A stretch of DNA of 13,637 nucleotides from the NCBI GenBank assembly GCA_000231825.2, contig JH720309.1:1002677-1016313 (forward strand). The letters run 5' to 3'. Position numbers and translations under genes: made by a program. This DNA comes from Tetrahymena elliotti 4EA. Taxonomy: Eukaryota > Ciliophora > Oligohymenophorea > Hymenostomatida > Tetrahymenidae. The notes under the pieces were generated by a model. It searched no databases and was not told the origin of the DNA. It saw only the letters and a list, made by a program, of their open reading frames with translations. Positions 1-9,151 of the stretch are shown piece by piece (position 1 is the first letter of the stretch; every line of letters begins with the position of its first letter).

Positions 1-346
1 TATTTAAAAAAAAACAGTAGCCATAAAATAAAATATAGTGATTTGTTAAAATTTTATAATGATAAAATGATAAATTAATTTAAAACTCTTATTCAAATAA
101 ATCTTAGTAATCAATATTATATAACTTAAAAAATAATAAACAAATATCAAAAAAATTCTTTTGGTTTTTAAAAAATTTAATATAGTAAGAAAGACCTTGA
201 AAAAATCTAATTATGTCTTAATTAAATCAGATCGAGCATTTACAGTATCTAAAATATTGACTTTTTTTAAAGGTTAGATTTTTTGAGTATTGAATAATAA
301 ATAATTTTAAATGAAAATATTTAAATCCAAAAAAAGAACTTCAAAA

Positions 347-414
347 AGGAATAAATAATTTTAGATTATTAAATAAGTTAGAATTCGAAATTAATACTAA
401 TTTTCTACAATCAA
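347..414 (+). repeat. Dispersed direct repeat, copy A
   Basis: This stretch (begins AGGAATAAATAATTTTAG, ends CTACAATCAA) resembles 588-657 along its whole length, by eye at roughly three quarters identity with small gaps. The shared ends AGGA and ACAATCAA and the shared core TTAGATTAT make it more than a composition effect. It could be a relic of a mobile or duplicated sequence; its function is unknown. Confidence 0.45.
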
Positions 415-426
415 ATATATGAAGTC

Positions 427-512
427 AAAAGTAAAGCAAAAGATTTTATAATTATCTAAAATATGGACATAAAAGTGAAGTAAAATATTTATAATTATCT
501 AAAATTTGAACT
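427..512 (+). repeat. Imperfect tandem repeat, two units of about 43 bp
   Basis: Two adjacent units share a 17-bp identical core, TTATAATTATCTAAAAT, at 446-462 and 489-505. Similar flanks precede each core: AAAAGTAAAGCAAAA at 427 and AAAAGTGAAGTAAAA at 471. No coding role is seen. Confidence 0.5.
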
Positions 513-587
513 ATTTTTATTTAATGGATTTTCAATTATTTAAAAAATACAACTATTAAATGAATATTATTACATATTTATGTTATA

Positions 588-657
588 AGGAGTAATTAAT
601 GTTAGATTATCAAATAATTTAAAAATAAGGAATTAATAATAGTAATTGTACAATCAA
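588..657 (+). repeat. Dispersed direct repeat, copy B
   Basis: Second copy of the element at 347-414, about 240 bp downstream and in the same orientation. It begins AGGAGTAATTAATGTTAG and ends GTACAATCAA. The copies are diverged, so the duplication is not recent. Confidence 0.45.
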
Positions 658-732
658 GAATGGTATGTAAATAATAATGTATCTACTTATTGTATAAATT
701 AATGTTTTGGATTTAGAATACTTAAATAATTT

Positions 733-1086
733 TCAGTAATACATGAATGAATATTTTACTTATCCGAATAGAATTGGTTTTTCAGATTTATGCAATGTAA
801 ACTCTTTGATGTAAAATTTTGATAAGAATAGCCATTTAGATATTTGCTTATCAGATTTCTGGAAGAAGAAAACAAAACTAATTACTTTTTTATATAAGAA
901 TTTGTGCTGAAACCAATTAATCACTTTTCTATTTTCTTTAATTAAGATGTTTGCATGTTTTTTTTTACTTATTTGTATTAAATAAAAGATGCCCATTTGA
1001 TAAAATGGCAGAAGAGGATTTATAAAAATCCTGTTATTTACCCTATCATTTACATTTTTCAATAAAGAAAATTATTTTAACTCCAT
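733..1086 (-). CDS. Doubtful small basic ORF, 117 residues
   Basis: Read with TGA as the only stop, an ATG at 1086-1084 opens a frame ending at TGA 735-733. The product would be lysine-rich with aromatic and hydrophobic patches and no motif I recognise. The stretch is somewhat richer in G+C than its flanks and has only a few TAA codons, so it is also mostly open under the standard code. That is odd for a ciliate gene, where glutamine is usually TAA or TAG. It may be chance, a relic of a foreign element, or a small real gene. No splice sites or partner genes support it. Confidence 0.2.
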
Positions 1087-1462
1087 TTCGTTTAAAAAAA
1101 GTTTGAACTTTATCATAATTGTGAAACATGTTAATCTCTACAATTTTTTTAAAGATGTAAGCGAAAAAAATAAATGGTTAATCGTTTTTCTAGTATTTGA
1201 GTAGCGCTAGCTATTTAATCAAGGTATTTGTTTATCAGATAATAAAAATTCTATCATTTATCGTCTAATGTAAAAGAGCCATAGTATGTTTGATATTCTA
1301 CTGAGCTAGTATTAATTATTATTTGCAAAAGAGATAGATCAAGATTAATTTTATAAATGTTAATAACAATAGATAAAAGAAATAGTAAATATAATAAAAT
1401 TCGGTTAGAAAAAAATTAACTTAAGCATTAGGTATTTAAAAAGAAAAAGAAATAGAAATTTA
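1087..1462. other. Intergenic; upstream region of the membrane-protein gene
   Basis: This AT-rich stretch has no coding signal. The 30 bases before the ATG at 1463 are A-rich, as is usual in front of ciliate start codons. No recognisable promoter motif is seen. Confidence 0.4.
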
Positions 1463-4400
1463 ATGAATGCATTCCTTTACTTTATTTTATTTTTTAGCTT
1501 AATTTGCAAATATTTCTGCTTAGACCTAAATGCAATCACTATTTCTGGATAAATGTTTAGTATACCTGTAATTCAATTTAAAATGAAGGATAAAAGTTAT
1601 ATTTCTCATTTTAAAATTAGGAAATAGATTCAATCTTGTATAGAGGAACTGATAATATACTTAGAATCAGTGTTTTAGATATTTATGGAGGAATTACTTC
1701 CACTCATAATTTGGTAGGAATTCAATTAGATATTTCTAAAGTTGTTAGCTTTTTTACAGCTGAAGTATGCTTTAATTTTTTAATAGACATCATTTCTTAT
1801 ATTTAAATCTAGAAATAAAATTTAGTTTATGCGTTTGAAGAAAATAAGCCATATTATTACCTTATCGATTTTAATATGTTGTTAAAGGGATCTACAGATT
1901 TTTTCTCTTAAATGAATTATCCAAATTTATTATATCCATGCTCAAAATTAATTGTTTAGAAGCTTGTAAAATTTTAATTTAAAATTTTATTCATTTTTCT
2001 ATTAAAATATTAATGTGATTTTTCTAATTATCAATTTAAAATATTATTTTTAATTTGTAAAATTTTTTAATTTATATAAAATATGAAATAAAGAAAATTA
2101 ATATTAGAAAATTTGTTTAAAAATAAAAAGCAAGGTGAATATTATTTGGTTTGCTAATAGAGTAAGAATTACTATGTTATTGCTGAATAATAATTTAATG
2201 CACTATTTAGTTCTACTAATATGATATTTAAAGATTTCGATAGCTCTTATTTAGATTTCTATACCTTTTATAATTCTTATATACAAATTTCAAGATAATA
2301 TGTAATTATGAATGGAAAAAAATATAAACAATCAAATACTGCTAAAATATAATTAATTAATGTAAGCATTTTAAAAACTATTCAAAAAAAACAAATTATT
2401 TTTATTTTTAATAAAGTCAAAGTATAAACTATTTTATTCTACTGGAACTATATAGAAGATTTCTTTTCTAAACGATGAAGTCATTGTAGAAAAGGAAATA
2501 TCTTTATTCTCAAACAATTTTTCTTCTGTTATTGAATTTCCAAAAGTAAAGATTTTATAAAAGAATTCATTTTACTAAATTATTGAACTTTTATACTAAT
2601 AAAAGAAATCAATAATACTAATACAGTAAAGTAATGTTGCAGATCATCCCTTTTTTATTTATGATGCAGATGAATTGTCATTGATTAATACTACAGGAGA
2701 TTCATTACCTATAAATTTCACTTTAAATGCAAAATATTTCTACTTTAATGTAAATTATTAAATTCCTTTAATCTTTTTATTTAACTGAAATTTATTTTTT
2801 AGAATTTCATTTTTTTTGACACAATTTATTACGAGTTGATCTATATTGAATTATCTAATGTCGTATAAATTAAGAAACATAATATAAATCCAAGCAATAT
2901 CTATTTTATAAATAATTCAAGAATCGATCTTATCTTTAACAAAGTAAATAATATTTTATATTCATTTTTGAATAAAAAATTTTTTTTATTTCTTTCAAAT
3001 AGGGATTTGGTTTTAGTGTATAACTCTAATAAAGTTCATATTCTTTTATAAATTAATATGCCACTGTTCAATAAATGTACAATATGATACCAGGATGTAC
3101 TGAATATAAAAATAATTCTAAGTAATAATGTAAATAGTGTAGCTAATCTTATTATTTGCATTTTGGATAGTGCTTGACGTCTTGTGAAAAGAATTACTTT
3201 TACTTGTAAGTATTTTGTTTATATTTTATAAAAATATTAAATTTTAATTAATAGACAAAATAAATGTGTTCCCTGCGATAATTCATGTTTGACTTGCTTT
3301 GGATCTTCTTCTATCGATTGCTTGACATGTCATGAAGATTAATATTTATTCTTAGATAATTCATGTACTGATTGTAATTCTAAAGGACAAATAATTTCAA
3401 ATAAAAGTTGCTAATGTGTTAATAATTTTATTGTTTAAAATTCAGCTTGTGTGGAAAAATAAGAAGAAAAAAGCTCAGGTTCATTTGATAAAGAAACTAT
3501 TCAAAAATTAAACAAATCAACTGAAGTCAGTTTGTAAGTATCAAAAGCTGTTTCAACTTTTTTGAGTGGTGTATAGAATATATTTTCTTAATCAAGCTTT
3601 GGGGTTGTAATGAATGGATTAACATGTTTAAAACTAAGTTATCTATCTTTAATTAATTCTGATCTTCCAGAACAAATAACATCTCCACTCAAAGCAGTAA
3701 TTGGTAAAATAAAATTTTTGAAAAATATTTTAAATAAATTAAAAAATTTAATAGATTAATGTCCTCCTAATTAATTTAGCAGTTTGAATGCATTCGCTTT
3801 GATGAATAGCTCAAATGATGATAGTTAATATCAAAATAGTTCATATTTAAATTTTAATCTTTCATTTAATATCTTAAAGACTTCTGGCTAAGCTATTATT
3901 TTGTTTTTGATTTGCCTTTTCTTATTTTTAGTGTTTTTTGCTTTAACTGAGAAAACAAAAAATAAAAAAGTTAGATCATATTCTTTAAAGGCTTTTTGCA
4001 AAGTGTTTTCAAGCTTCATCATACAGTATTTTTAGCTTGTAATTGTTATGCTGGTGATTGGTGTCAATTAATAAATAAAATCATTTGGATATCACTTTGA
4101 AGGAATAAATCTAGGCATATAAATATTATTACTATTAGTAACTATTCCATTGATTATTCTTATATTTTATTAATAATATAAATTTTTAAACAAATAAAAA
4201 CCTGTTAAAGACATGGCAAATTTTAATTAAGTTGTTCAAGAAAAAATATAAAATGAAACAATTTTTGAGTCTAAAATAAGAAGAAATTTTATGTTAATTT
4301 ACTAAATATTTGAGTCATTCTTAATCCCCATTTGCTTTATTTAGTTAAGCTAAAGCTGGATAGCTTCATGTGTTATTGGGATCATTATTTAATTATGCCA

Positions 4401-4893
4401 ATTATCCTTAACCATATATCTCAAACCATTCTAATCTAAAATTACTAATTTCTACTTTACGATTGATTCCACTCTCTGGTTAACATTGTATGCTTAATTT
4501 TTGATCATAAGTATATATAGCTAAAAAGAAGATTAAAGTGCTTATTCTAGTAAAATTGACTCATTCAGTTATTCCTTTTTGATAAATTATTAAATGATTA
4601 TGCTAGAACTGACACTTTTCTTAATTGTTACCTTATCGTATTAAGCCTATTAATACATAAAAAACAGGAGAAAAAAACCTATAGAAAAAAAAGAAAACTA
4701 AGTTTAACACAGCCAAATAGAATTAATTTCAAAATATTATAGTTCAAATAACCAATTTGAAGTACCAGATCAAATTAATCCTAGTGAAGAAATCAATATC
4801 TAAGATCAATCGAAAATGTTCAATATATATGAAAAAATGTTCAAGAAAAAATAATAACCAATCGAAAAAACAACAAATGAAAATAACTTTTGA
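1463..4893 (+). CDS. Cysteine-rich multi-pass membrane protein, seven exons, about 998 residues
   Basis: Exons by my reading: 1463-1567, 1621-1965, 2131-2361, 2417-2749, 2803-2943, 3003-3205 and 3255-4893, with TGA at 4891. Many in-frame TAA/TAG codons require the ciliate code. The start gives a typical signal peptide (MNAFLYFILFFSLICKYFC). Residues about 20-416 form a large extracellular part rich in Asn, Ser and aromatics. Residues about 417-518 hold many cysteines in CxxC pairs (NKCVPCDNSCLTC, IDCLTC), like the furin-like or growth-factor-receptor repeats common in ciliate surface proteins. After a linker come about seven hydrophobic segments (near 666-687, 702-724, 740-760, 794-845 as two, 849-876, 892-920) and a polar Lys/Gln-rich tail. 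This fits the many ciliate proteins annotated only as putative transmembrane proteins; the ligand and role are unknown. Intron 2 is the one uncertain boundary: retaining it adds 55 codons without a stop. Confidence 0.85.
1568..1620 (+). other. Intron 1 of the membrane-protein gene (53 bp)
   Basis: GTAATT...AAATTAG, phase 0. It moves the reading frame from the signal-peptide exon into the exon beginning GAAATAGATTCA, which is the only protein-like frame there. Confidence 0.85.
1966..2130 (+). other. Intron 2 of the membrane-protein gene (165 bp, boundary uncertain)
   Basis: The donor GTAAAATT follows codon CTT. The stretch is far more AT-rich than the exons around it. The frame is the same on both sides, so the length must be a multiple of three. 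The acceptor AAAAAG before CAAGGTGAA meets this, while the more typical TATTAG ending at 2107 does not. The stretch has no in-frame TGA, so retention cannot be excluded. Confidence 0.5.
2362..2416 (+). other. Intron 3 of the membrane-protein gene (55 bp)
   Basis: GTAAGC...AATAAAG, phase 0. An alternative acceptor six bases later (ending 2422) keeps the same frame and would remove two residues. Without splicing the frame meets TGA at 2476-2478. Confidence 0.8.
2750..2802 (+). other. Intron 4 of the membrane-protein gene (53 bp)
   Basis: GTAAAT...TATTTTTTAG, phase 0, with a T-rich tract before the acceptor. The unspliced frame runs into TGA within the intron. Confidence 0.85.
2944..3002 (+). 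other. Intron 5 of the membrane-protein gene (59 bp)
   Basis: GTAAAT...TTTCAAATAG, phase 0. Splicing joins the exon ending IDLIFNK to the exon that begins GFGFSV and leads into the cysteine-rich region. Confidence 0.85.
3206..3254 (+). other. Intron 6 of the membrane-protein gene (49 bp)
   Basis: GTAAGT...AATTAATAG, phase 2. It splits a TTA codon (TT before, A after) inside the cysteine-rich region and restores the frame reading NKCVPCDNSC. Confidence 0.88.
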
Positions 4894-5064
4894 TTAAATA
4901 AACATTAAAGTTCAAATATTTTGGGAGATAGTAAAAACTGCAGTTGCATATTTATTAAGGCATTCAGAAGCATATTTATTAAGGCATTCAGAAGCATCTT
5001 TTTCGCTAGAAAAAAAATGATATAACCAAAAAAAATTTTATCTATTCATTAAAAAGTGCCTTGA
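4894..5064 (+). other. Open in-frame extension after the membrane-protein stop
   Basis: Past the single TGA at 4891-4893 the same frame stays open for 56 codons to TGA 5062-5064. It is coding-like in part: the run SSNILGDSKNCSCIF is followed by a basic segment with IFIKAFRS twice and then FARKKM. This suggests a longer ancestral C-terminus cut short by a point mutation to TGA. Alternatives are chance openness (TGA is rare in such AT-rich DNA) or stop readthrough. Confidence 0.4.
4946..4997 (+). repeat. Perfect tandem duplication of a 24-bp unit
   Basis: Two identical 24-bp units (starting GCATATTTATTAAGGCATTC) lie at 4946-4969 and 4970-4993, followed by GCAT of a third. The unit length is a multiple of three, so in the upstream gene's frame it repeats eight residues, IFIKAFRS. 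Perfect identity points to a recent event. Confidence 0.95.
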
Positions 5065-5576
5065 TTAATAAATTATTGTCTGCCTTAAACAAAATTGAAA
5101 AAAATTTTTAATAATAATGAAATACTGTAAATCCTCATAAACTTTCACCCAGTTATATTAACTAACACCCAAAAACTAGAAAAATTTATACACCCTAATT
5201 AACAAAAAAATATTTTGAGGAAAAAATGCCTTAACTAGTGAGCAATTACAGTTAAATACTATGAATTTCTATACTATATTCTGTTTAAAAGGTAGTTTCA
5301 AACACAAACTTAGGGTAAAAGATAATAGGTATTGTGATAATCTTTTAATTACTATAGAGATAGATTGAAGATTTTTTTCAACATAACTATTTTTTGTTCA
5401 AAATATCTTTATGATAGAAAGCATAAATGGGGAAAATAAGCAGAAATTTAGTGTTATGTAAATAGTGTTTTGCTTTGGTTAATATTTGCAAATTCTACAT
5501 TTTAAAATAGAAAATCCAAATAAATGTGAGACCTCCACTTTTCCAGAGAGGAATCTTTATAAATAATTGAAAATTA

Positions 5577-5626
5577 TTTAGATACATAGCTAGATATACA
5601 TACAGACAGATAAAATACATATATAA
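5577..5626 (+). repeat. Degenerate tetranucleotide (GATA/CATA/CAGA) tract
   Basis: Runs of ATAC, AGAT, ACAG and CATA follow one another, for example ACATACAGACAGATAAAATA. This looks like an old, imperfect microsatellite. Confidence 0.45.
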
Positions 5627-6031
5627 TTATCATTATTTTAGTAAAAAAGAATCAAAAGAACAAATAATTTTATTTATTTTGGTTTGTTGGATGTAAAAAT
5701 ACAAATTGGAATCATACTAGATGTAATAAATGAACAATTTGATAAAGCAATTTGATAGTATATTTATTTTGACCTCATTTTATTATTAATCCACTTATCT
5801 TTCTATAATACATCAATATGTGGTTGTTCGGAAAAGTTGTGATCTAATAGTTTGGATACCAATCATTTTAATAAAAAGGAATATGGAGTTAGTTATTAAT
5901 AAGTGTATAATATGTTAAACTCACTATTTATTTTTAAGTTTTATAATATACTAAATAGTATTTAAAATAAAAAAGCACCTCTTTATTATATTTCATATTC
6001 TTTTAAATCAATATTGTAAGGTTTTTTTCAT

Positions 6032-6175
6032 TATCAAATCAATTCTTTGAATGCTCAATTTGATGTGATTTTCTTTAAAATTACAAATATTTATATTTTC
6101 TAGAAATAAAAAAAAAAATTTTACTTACTAATCAAAAACCAAATAATCATTGAATCCAAACAGCTAGAAACAATT
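6032..6175 (+). pseudogene. Possible exon relic of a membrane-protein paralogue
   Basis: One frame, starting TAT CAA ATC AAT and ending before TGA 6176-6178, gives about 48 codons, including INSLNAQFDVIFFKITNIYI. The mix of Asn, Ile, Phe and polar residues resembles the extracellular part of the gene at 1463-4893. It lies before the clearer relics from 6331 on. Splice sites and linkage are not established. Confidence 0.22.
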
Positions 6176-6330
6176 TGATTTCTTGAAAATTAATATTACT
6201 GTCTATGCTTTTTCAATAGAAGCAAACTATTTGTTTTTGTGTCAAGAAAAAATAATTGAGTTGATAGAAGGATTATTATCAAAAATATGCTAAATAATTG
6301 GACATTTTAATATTTCATAGTTTTTGTAAA

Positions 6331-7528
6331 ATACTAAAATAGGTTGCAGCTAGCTCCCTTTTTTGTTATTAATCTGGAATTAACTTTGATTTTTAGGATG
6401 ATTTTTACAAATATTTAATTAAAAAATACAATTAGTTTTGAGAGAGATTCTAACTTTAGTAAAGGATAAAGAAAGAAATATAAATCAACTCAGCATTTAA
6501 TGAATGCGTTTTATGCTATTGGATTTGTTTGATTGAAATACTATGTTTAAAATGTTTAACTGGTTCATTCAAACATAAATTTTCTAATAAATACTTCTAA
6601 GATATTATGGAAAGCTTTTAGCTAGAATTATTTAGTATTTTATTTTTTGCGCTTTAAAATGGTTCAGTTTTTGTTTAGTATATGTATGTTAATTAGCCCT
6701 TTTATCTAAATTAAAAATTTATCCCATCATTGTTTTTTTCTTGTTTTTCATATTTAAAAGCAACAAATATAAATACATTTTGATCAACATTTCAAAAAAG
6801 TTTTGATTAAGAAAGTGTAAATAAATGCCTGCTTATAAGCTATTACATTAACATCTTTTGCAAAAACAGCTGTAAAAAGCTTACATCTAAGCTCATTAAT
6901 TGCTTTATTATTTTAATATCTAATTTTAGATACCATTTATAAAGATTTTCTATTTCAAAGATATCAATTTTAATAATTATCCTTTTGTTGGTTGGCCTTA
7001 TAATAATTCTTCTAAGTTTCGTTACATCTATACACTGATTCCATTTTTTGTACTTGATTTAGCAATATTCTTTGGTCTGATAATCTGACTCATTACATCA
7101 TTTTAAGTTATTATGTGATTGAGGAAGATAATGCATTAGTAGAAATGAATTTGTAGATATAATTTTTAATTTAATGTGCATTATTTTCAATCTTTATCAA
7201 ATAAATAATTATTTTGACTTGTTATAAATTAATTTTCTTTGTATTTAAAAAAACAAACATTTAAAAACTTGAGAAAGAATGTCAATAAACTAAATAATTC
7301 AAAATTAATTTGTTTGATTAAAAAAAATAAATGGATACAATAATCTAAAATATTTCCAATTCTTTCATAAATAAATAAATACAAATTATCTGTCTATATT
7401 AAGAATAAGAAAATACATAAAGATAAATGCAGAAGAATAGGTGTTTAAATGCTTAATAAACCTAATTTTCTCAGTAAAAGCTGTTAAATTAGATAATTGT
7501 TATGAGTGTGGATTATTATTTCTATTGA
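6331..7528 (+). pseudogene. Decayed cysteine-rich transmembrane protein gene
   Basis: Pieces in order: 6331-6390 (VAASSLFCYQSGINFD), which recalls VADHPFFIYDADEL in the intact gene upstream; 6469-6687 with a cysteine-rich run (NECVLCYWICLIEILCLKC) comparable to NKCVPCDNSCLTC there; 6761-6871; and 6930-7083 with a hydrophobic segment around SSKFRYIYTLIPFFVLDLA. The frame then breaks and resumes from about 7083 with LTHYIILSYYVIEEDNAL, a second hydrophobic segment and a Gln/Lys-rich cytoplasmic tail to TGA 7526. The join 6687 to 6761 (GTTAAT...TTAAAAG) is a guess; 6872-6929 is a good intron. Near 7083 one missing base moves the frame, and unshifted reading stops at TGA 7086. No signal peptide or complete 5' end is found. 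It is most likely a degenerate member of the same broad family. Confidence 0.6.
6872..6929 (+). other. Intron in the decayed membrane-protein gene (58 bp)
   Basis: GTAAAAAGC...TCTAATTTTAG has classic ciliate intron form. Splicing joins ITLTSFAKTA to IPFIKIFYFKD in phase 0. Its preservation suggests the decay is fairly recent. Confidence 0.65.
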
Positions 7529-8076
7529 ATTTAAAATATCCGCATTTATTTTGAAAGCAAAAATTTTTAATTCTTTTAAAAATATCTCACAATTGATTAA
7601 ATAACTTATTCTCTCTTCCTTCCTCAAAGGAATTTAAGTTAGAGATCTTTCAGGAAATGTTGATGATGATCTTAATAATCAAGTCAAGCAAGAAATAGAA
7701 ATCCTCAAAAAATGTAGAGGTTCTCATTATGTAACCTACCTATCTCTTAGATTCATTTGAAGGAAAATAATTTACCTACTTAGTCATAAATGAGTGTTAG
7801 GGTATAAAAATACTTACTTACTTAATTAGTTTCTTCATAAATTAAGCAAATGATTTTAGAGAAAGATTGTAATGTAAGATGATTAATAAATTTTATCTAT
7901 TTGTAAAAGGAACTCTGACTGAAATTTTGAAAACAAAAGACTGAATGAAATATCAGCAATAAAATATGCTAAAGAGATTACTGAAGGCCTTTACTATATT
8001 CATTCTTAGAACTGTCTAGTTAATGATCTAAAAATGGACAGTATCTTAATTGATTATAATGGAAATGCAGTTGTCT

Positions 8077-8142
8077 GTAAATTCTAAACATAAATAAACA
8101 TGCTTTATATTCTATTTAATATAAAACTATCTAATATAAAAG
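8077..8142 (+). other. Intron before the kinase DFG motif (66 bp)
   Basis: GTAAATTC...AATATAAAAG, phase 1. It splits a TCT codon and joins GNAVV to SDFGLA, exactly as expected for a kinase activation segment. Together with introns 8389-8451 (GTAATT...GAAATAG) and 8827-8904 (GTAAAATAAC...AGTAAAG) it shows the gene once had normal splicing. Confidence 0.7.
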
Positions 8143-9151
8143 CTGATTTTGGACTTGCAAATTATGTTAAAAGCAAATCTGGTTATGCATTGAGCCAATA
8201 AGCAAACCCTTATTTTTATCCTCCCATCCATTCATAAAATTTTTAAAAGATTAATAAAATATAAGATGGGAAACTTCTTGTATTAAGCACCAGAGTGCTA
8301 TGATCCAACTGAGCCAATCGCAGGTAAGGTTTATTTAGATGAATATTAAAAATTAGGTGTTGAAATGAAGATAGAACCAAGCAGTAGAGTAATTAAAATA
8401 TTTATATTATTTAGAAAGTAACTAATGAACATATTTTTTTAATTGAAATAGAGTGAAGCATGCTCTTTAGGTATTTTATGAAATAAATGATCTGCTGCTC
8501 TAATTTAGATAAATAATAATAAGGATATCTCATTTATATGATGATCTAAGGAGTAGATGACTAATTAGCATTAAATAAGCACAATAAATTGAATTATGAT
8601 GGTGAATTTTCAAATTTTGTTTATAGCATATACCTAAAATAAATTATTGATGGACTAACTAATTTTGATCCAAGGGAAAGATTACCTATTAAAGAGGCTT
8701 TGGTTATCTTAAAAGGCATTTCTTCTTATGAATTTGAGTTAGATGATATGCTTATAGAGATGATAGAAGAAGCAAACAAAAGTTCATAAGTTCTTTCTAA
8801 AATGAAACTGAATTTGTTAACATTTTGTAAAATAACTATTTTCCAATCATGTATGCTTTTTTAATATAATCTACAACTTTTTTTACCATTTCTTTGAAGT
8901 AAAGACGAAGAGGCCTTGTCAGAATTATTGAAAAAAGACCTATAGAAAACAGCTTATGTTATTAATCTAAATTATTTTCCAATATTTCACTTATTTACTC
9001 AAAATAACTCATAAAAAAGGATTCAAAAATAGATGAATGATTAGAAGTAAAACTACGAATAATTAATGAATTAGAAGAAAATAATAAAGTTTTTATTAGC
9101 ACAGTTAGAACAAGCATATAATTAATCTAATAACACTCAACAATCTTAAAT

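Larger units (their letters stand above)
1..732. other. AT-rich non-coding stretch with short diverged repeats
   Basis: I see no convincing coding exon on either strand. TGA-free runs occur, as expected when only TGA is a stop in such AT-rich DNA, but none shows protein-like composition. The only structure is two repeat families, listed separately (347-414 with 588-657, and 427-512). Confidence 0.5.
5065..6330 (+). other. Mostly non-coding; possible relics of 5' exons
   Basis: No intact gene is seen. The stretch lies just upstream of a decayed membrane-protein gene and may hold its degraded 5' exons. One patch (6032-6175) reads as plausible protein and is listed separately. Around 5520-5560 a short, less AT-rich patch (GAGACCTCCACTTTTCC) stands out but matches nothing I can name. 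I found no signal-peptide exon. Confidence 0.4.

Noticed and set aside
760..1062. 100-residue minus-strand ORF starting with TTG under the standard code
   Set aside because: The TTG start and the TAA stop do not apply with the ciliate code used across the window. It was replaced by the low-confidence ATG-TGA version at 733-1086.
1741..1786. A possible 46-bp intron GTTGTTAG...TTAATAG in exon 2 of the membrane-protein gene
   Set aside because: Its length is not a multiple of three and the frame needed afterwards is the unspliced one; the shifted frame soon hits TGA.
4891..4893. TGA as a selenocysteine codon in the membrane-protein gene
   Set aside because: Nothing around it resembles a known selenoprotein active site, and I cannot identify a SECIS element. 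A point mutation or a true stop is simpler.
7731..7750. A 20-bp GT...AG stretch in the kinase that could be a tiny intron
   Set aside because: Removing it leaves the next exon in the wrong frame for LDSFEGKQFTYL, and 20 bp is far shorter than the other introns here.
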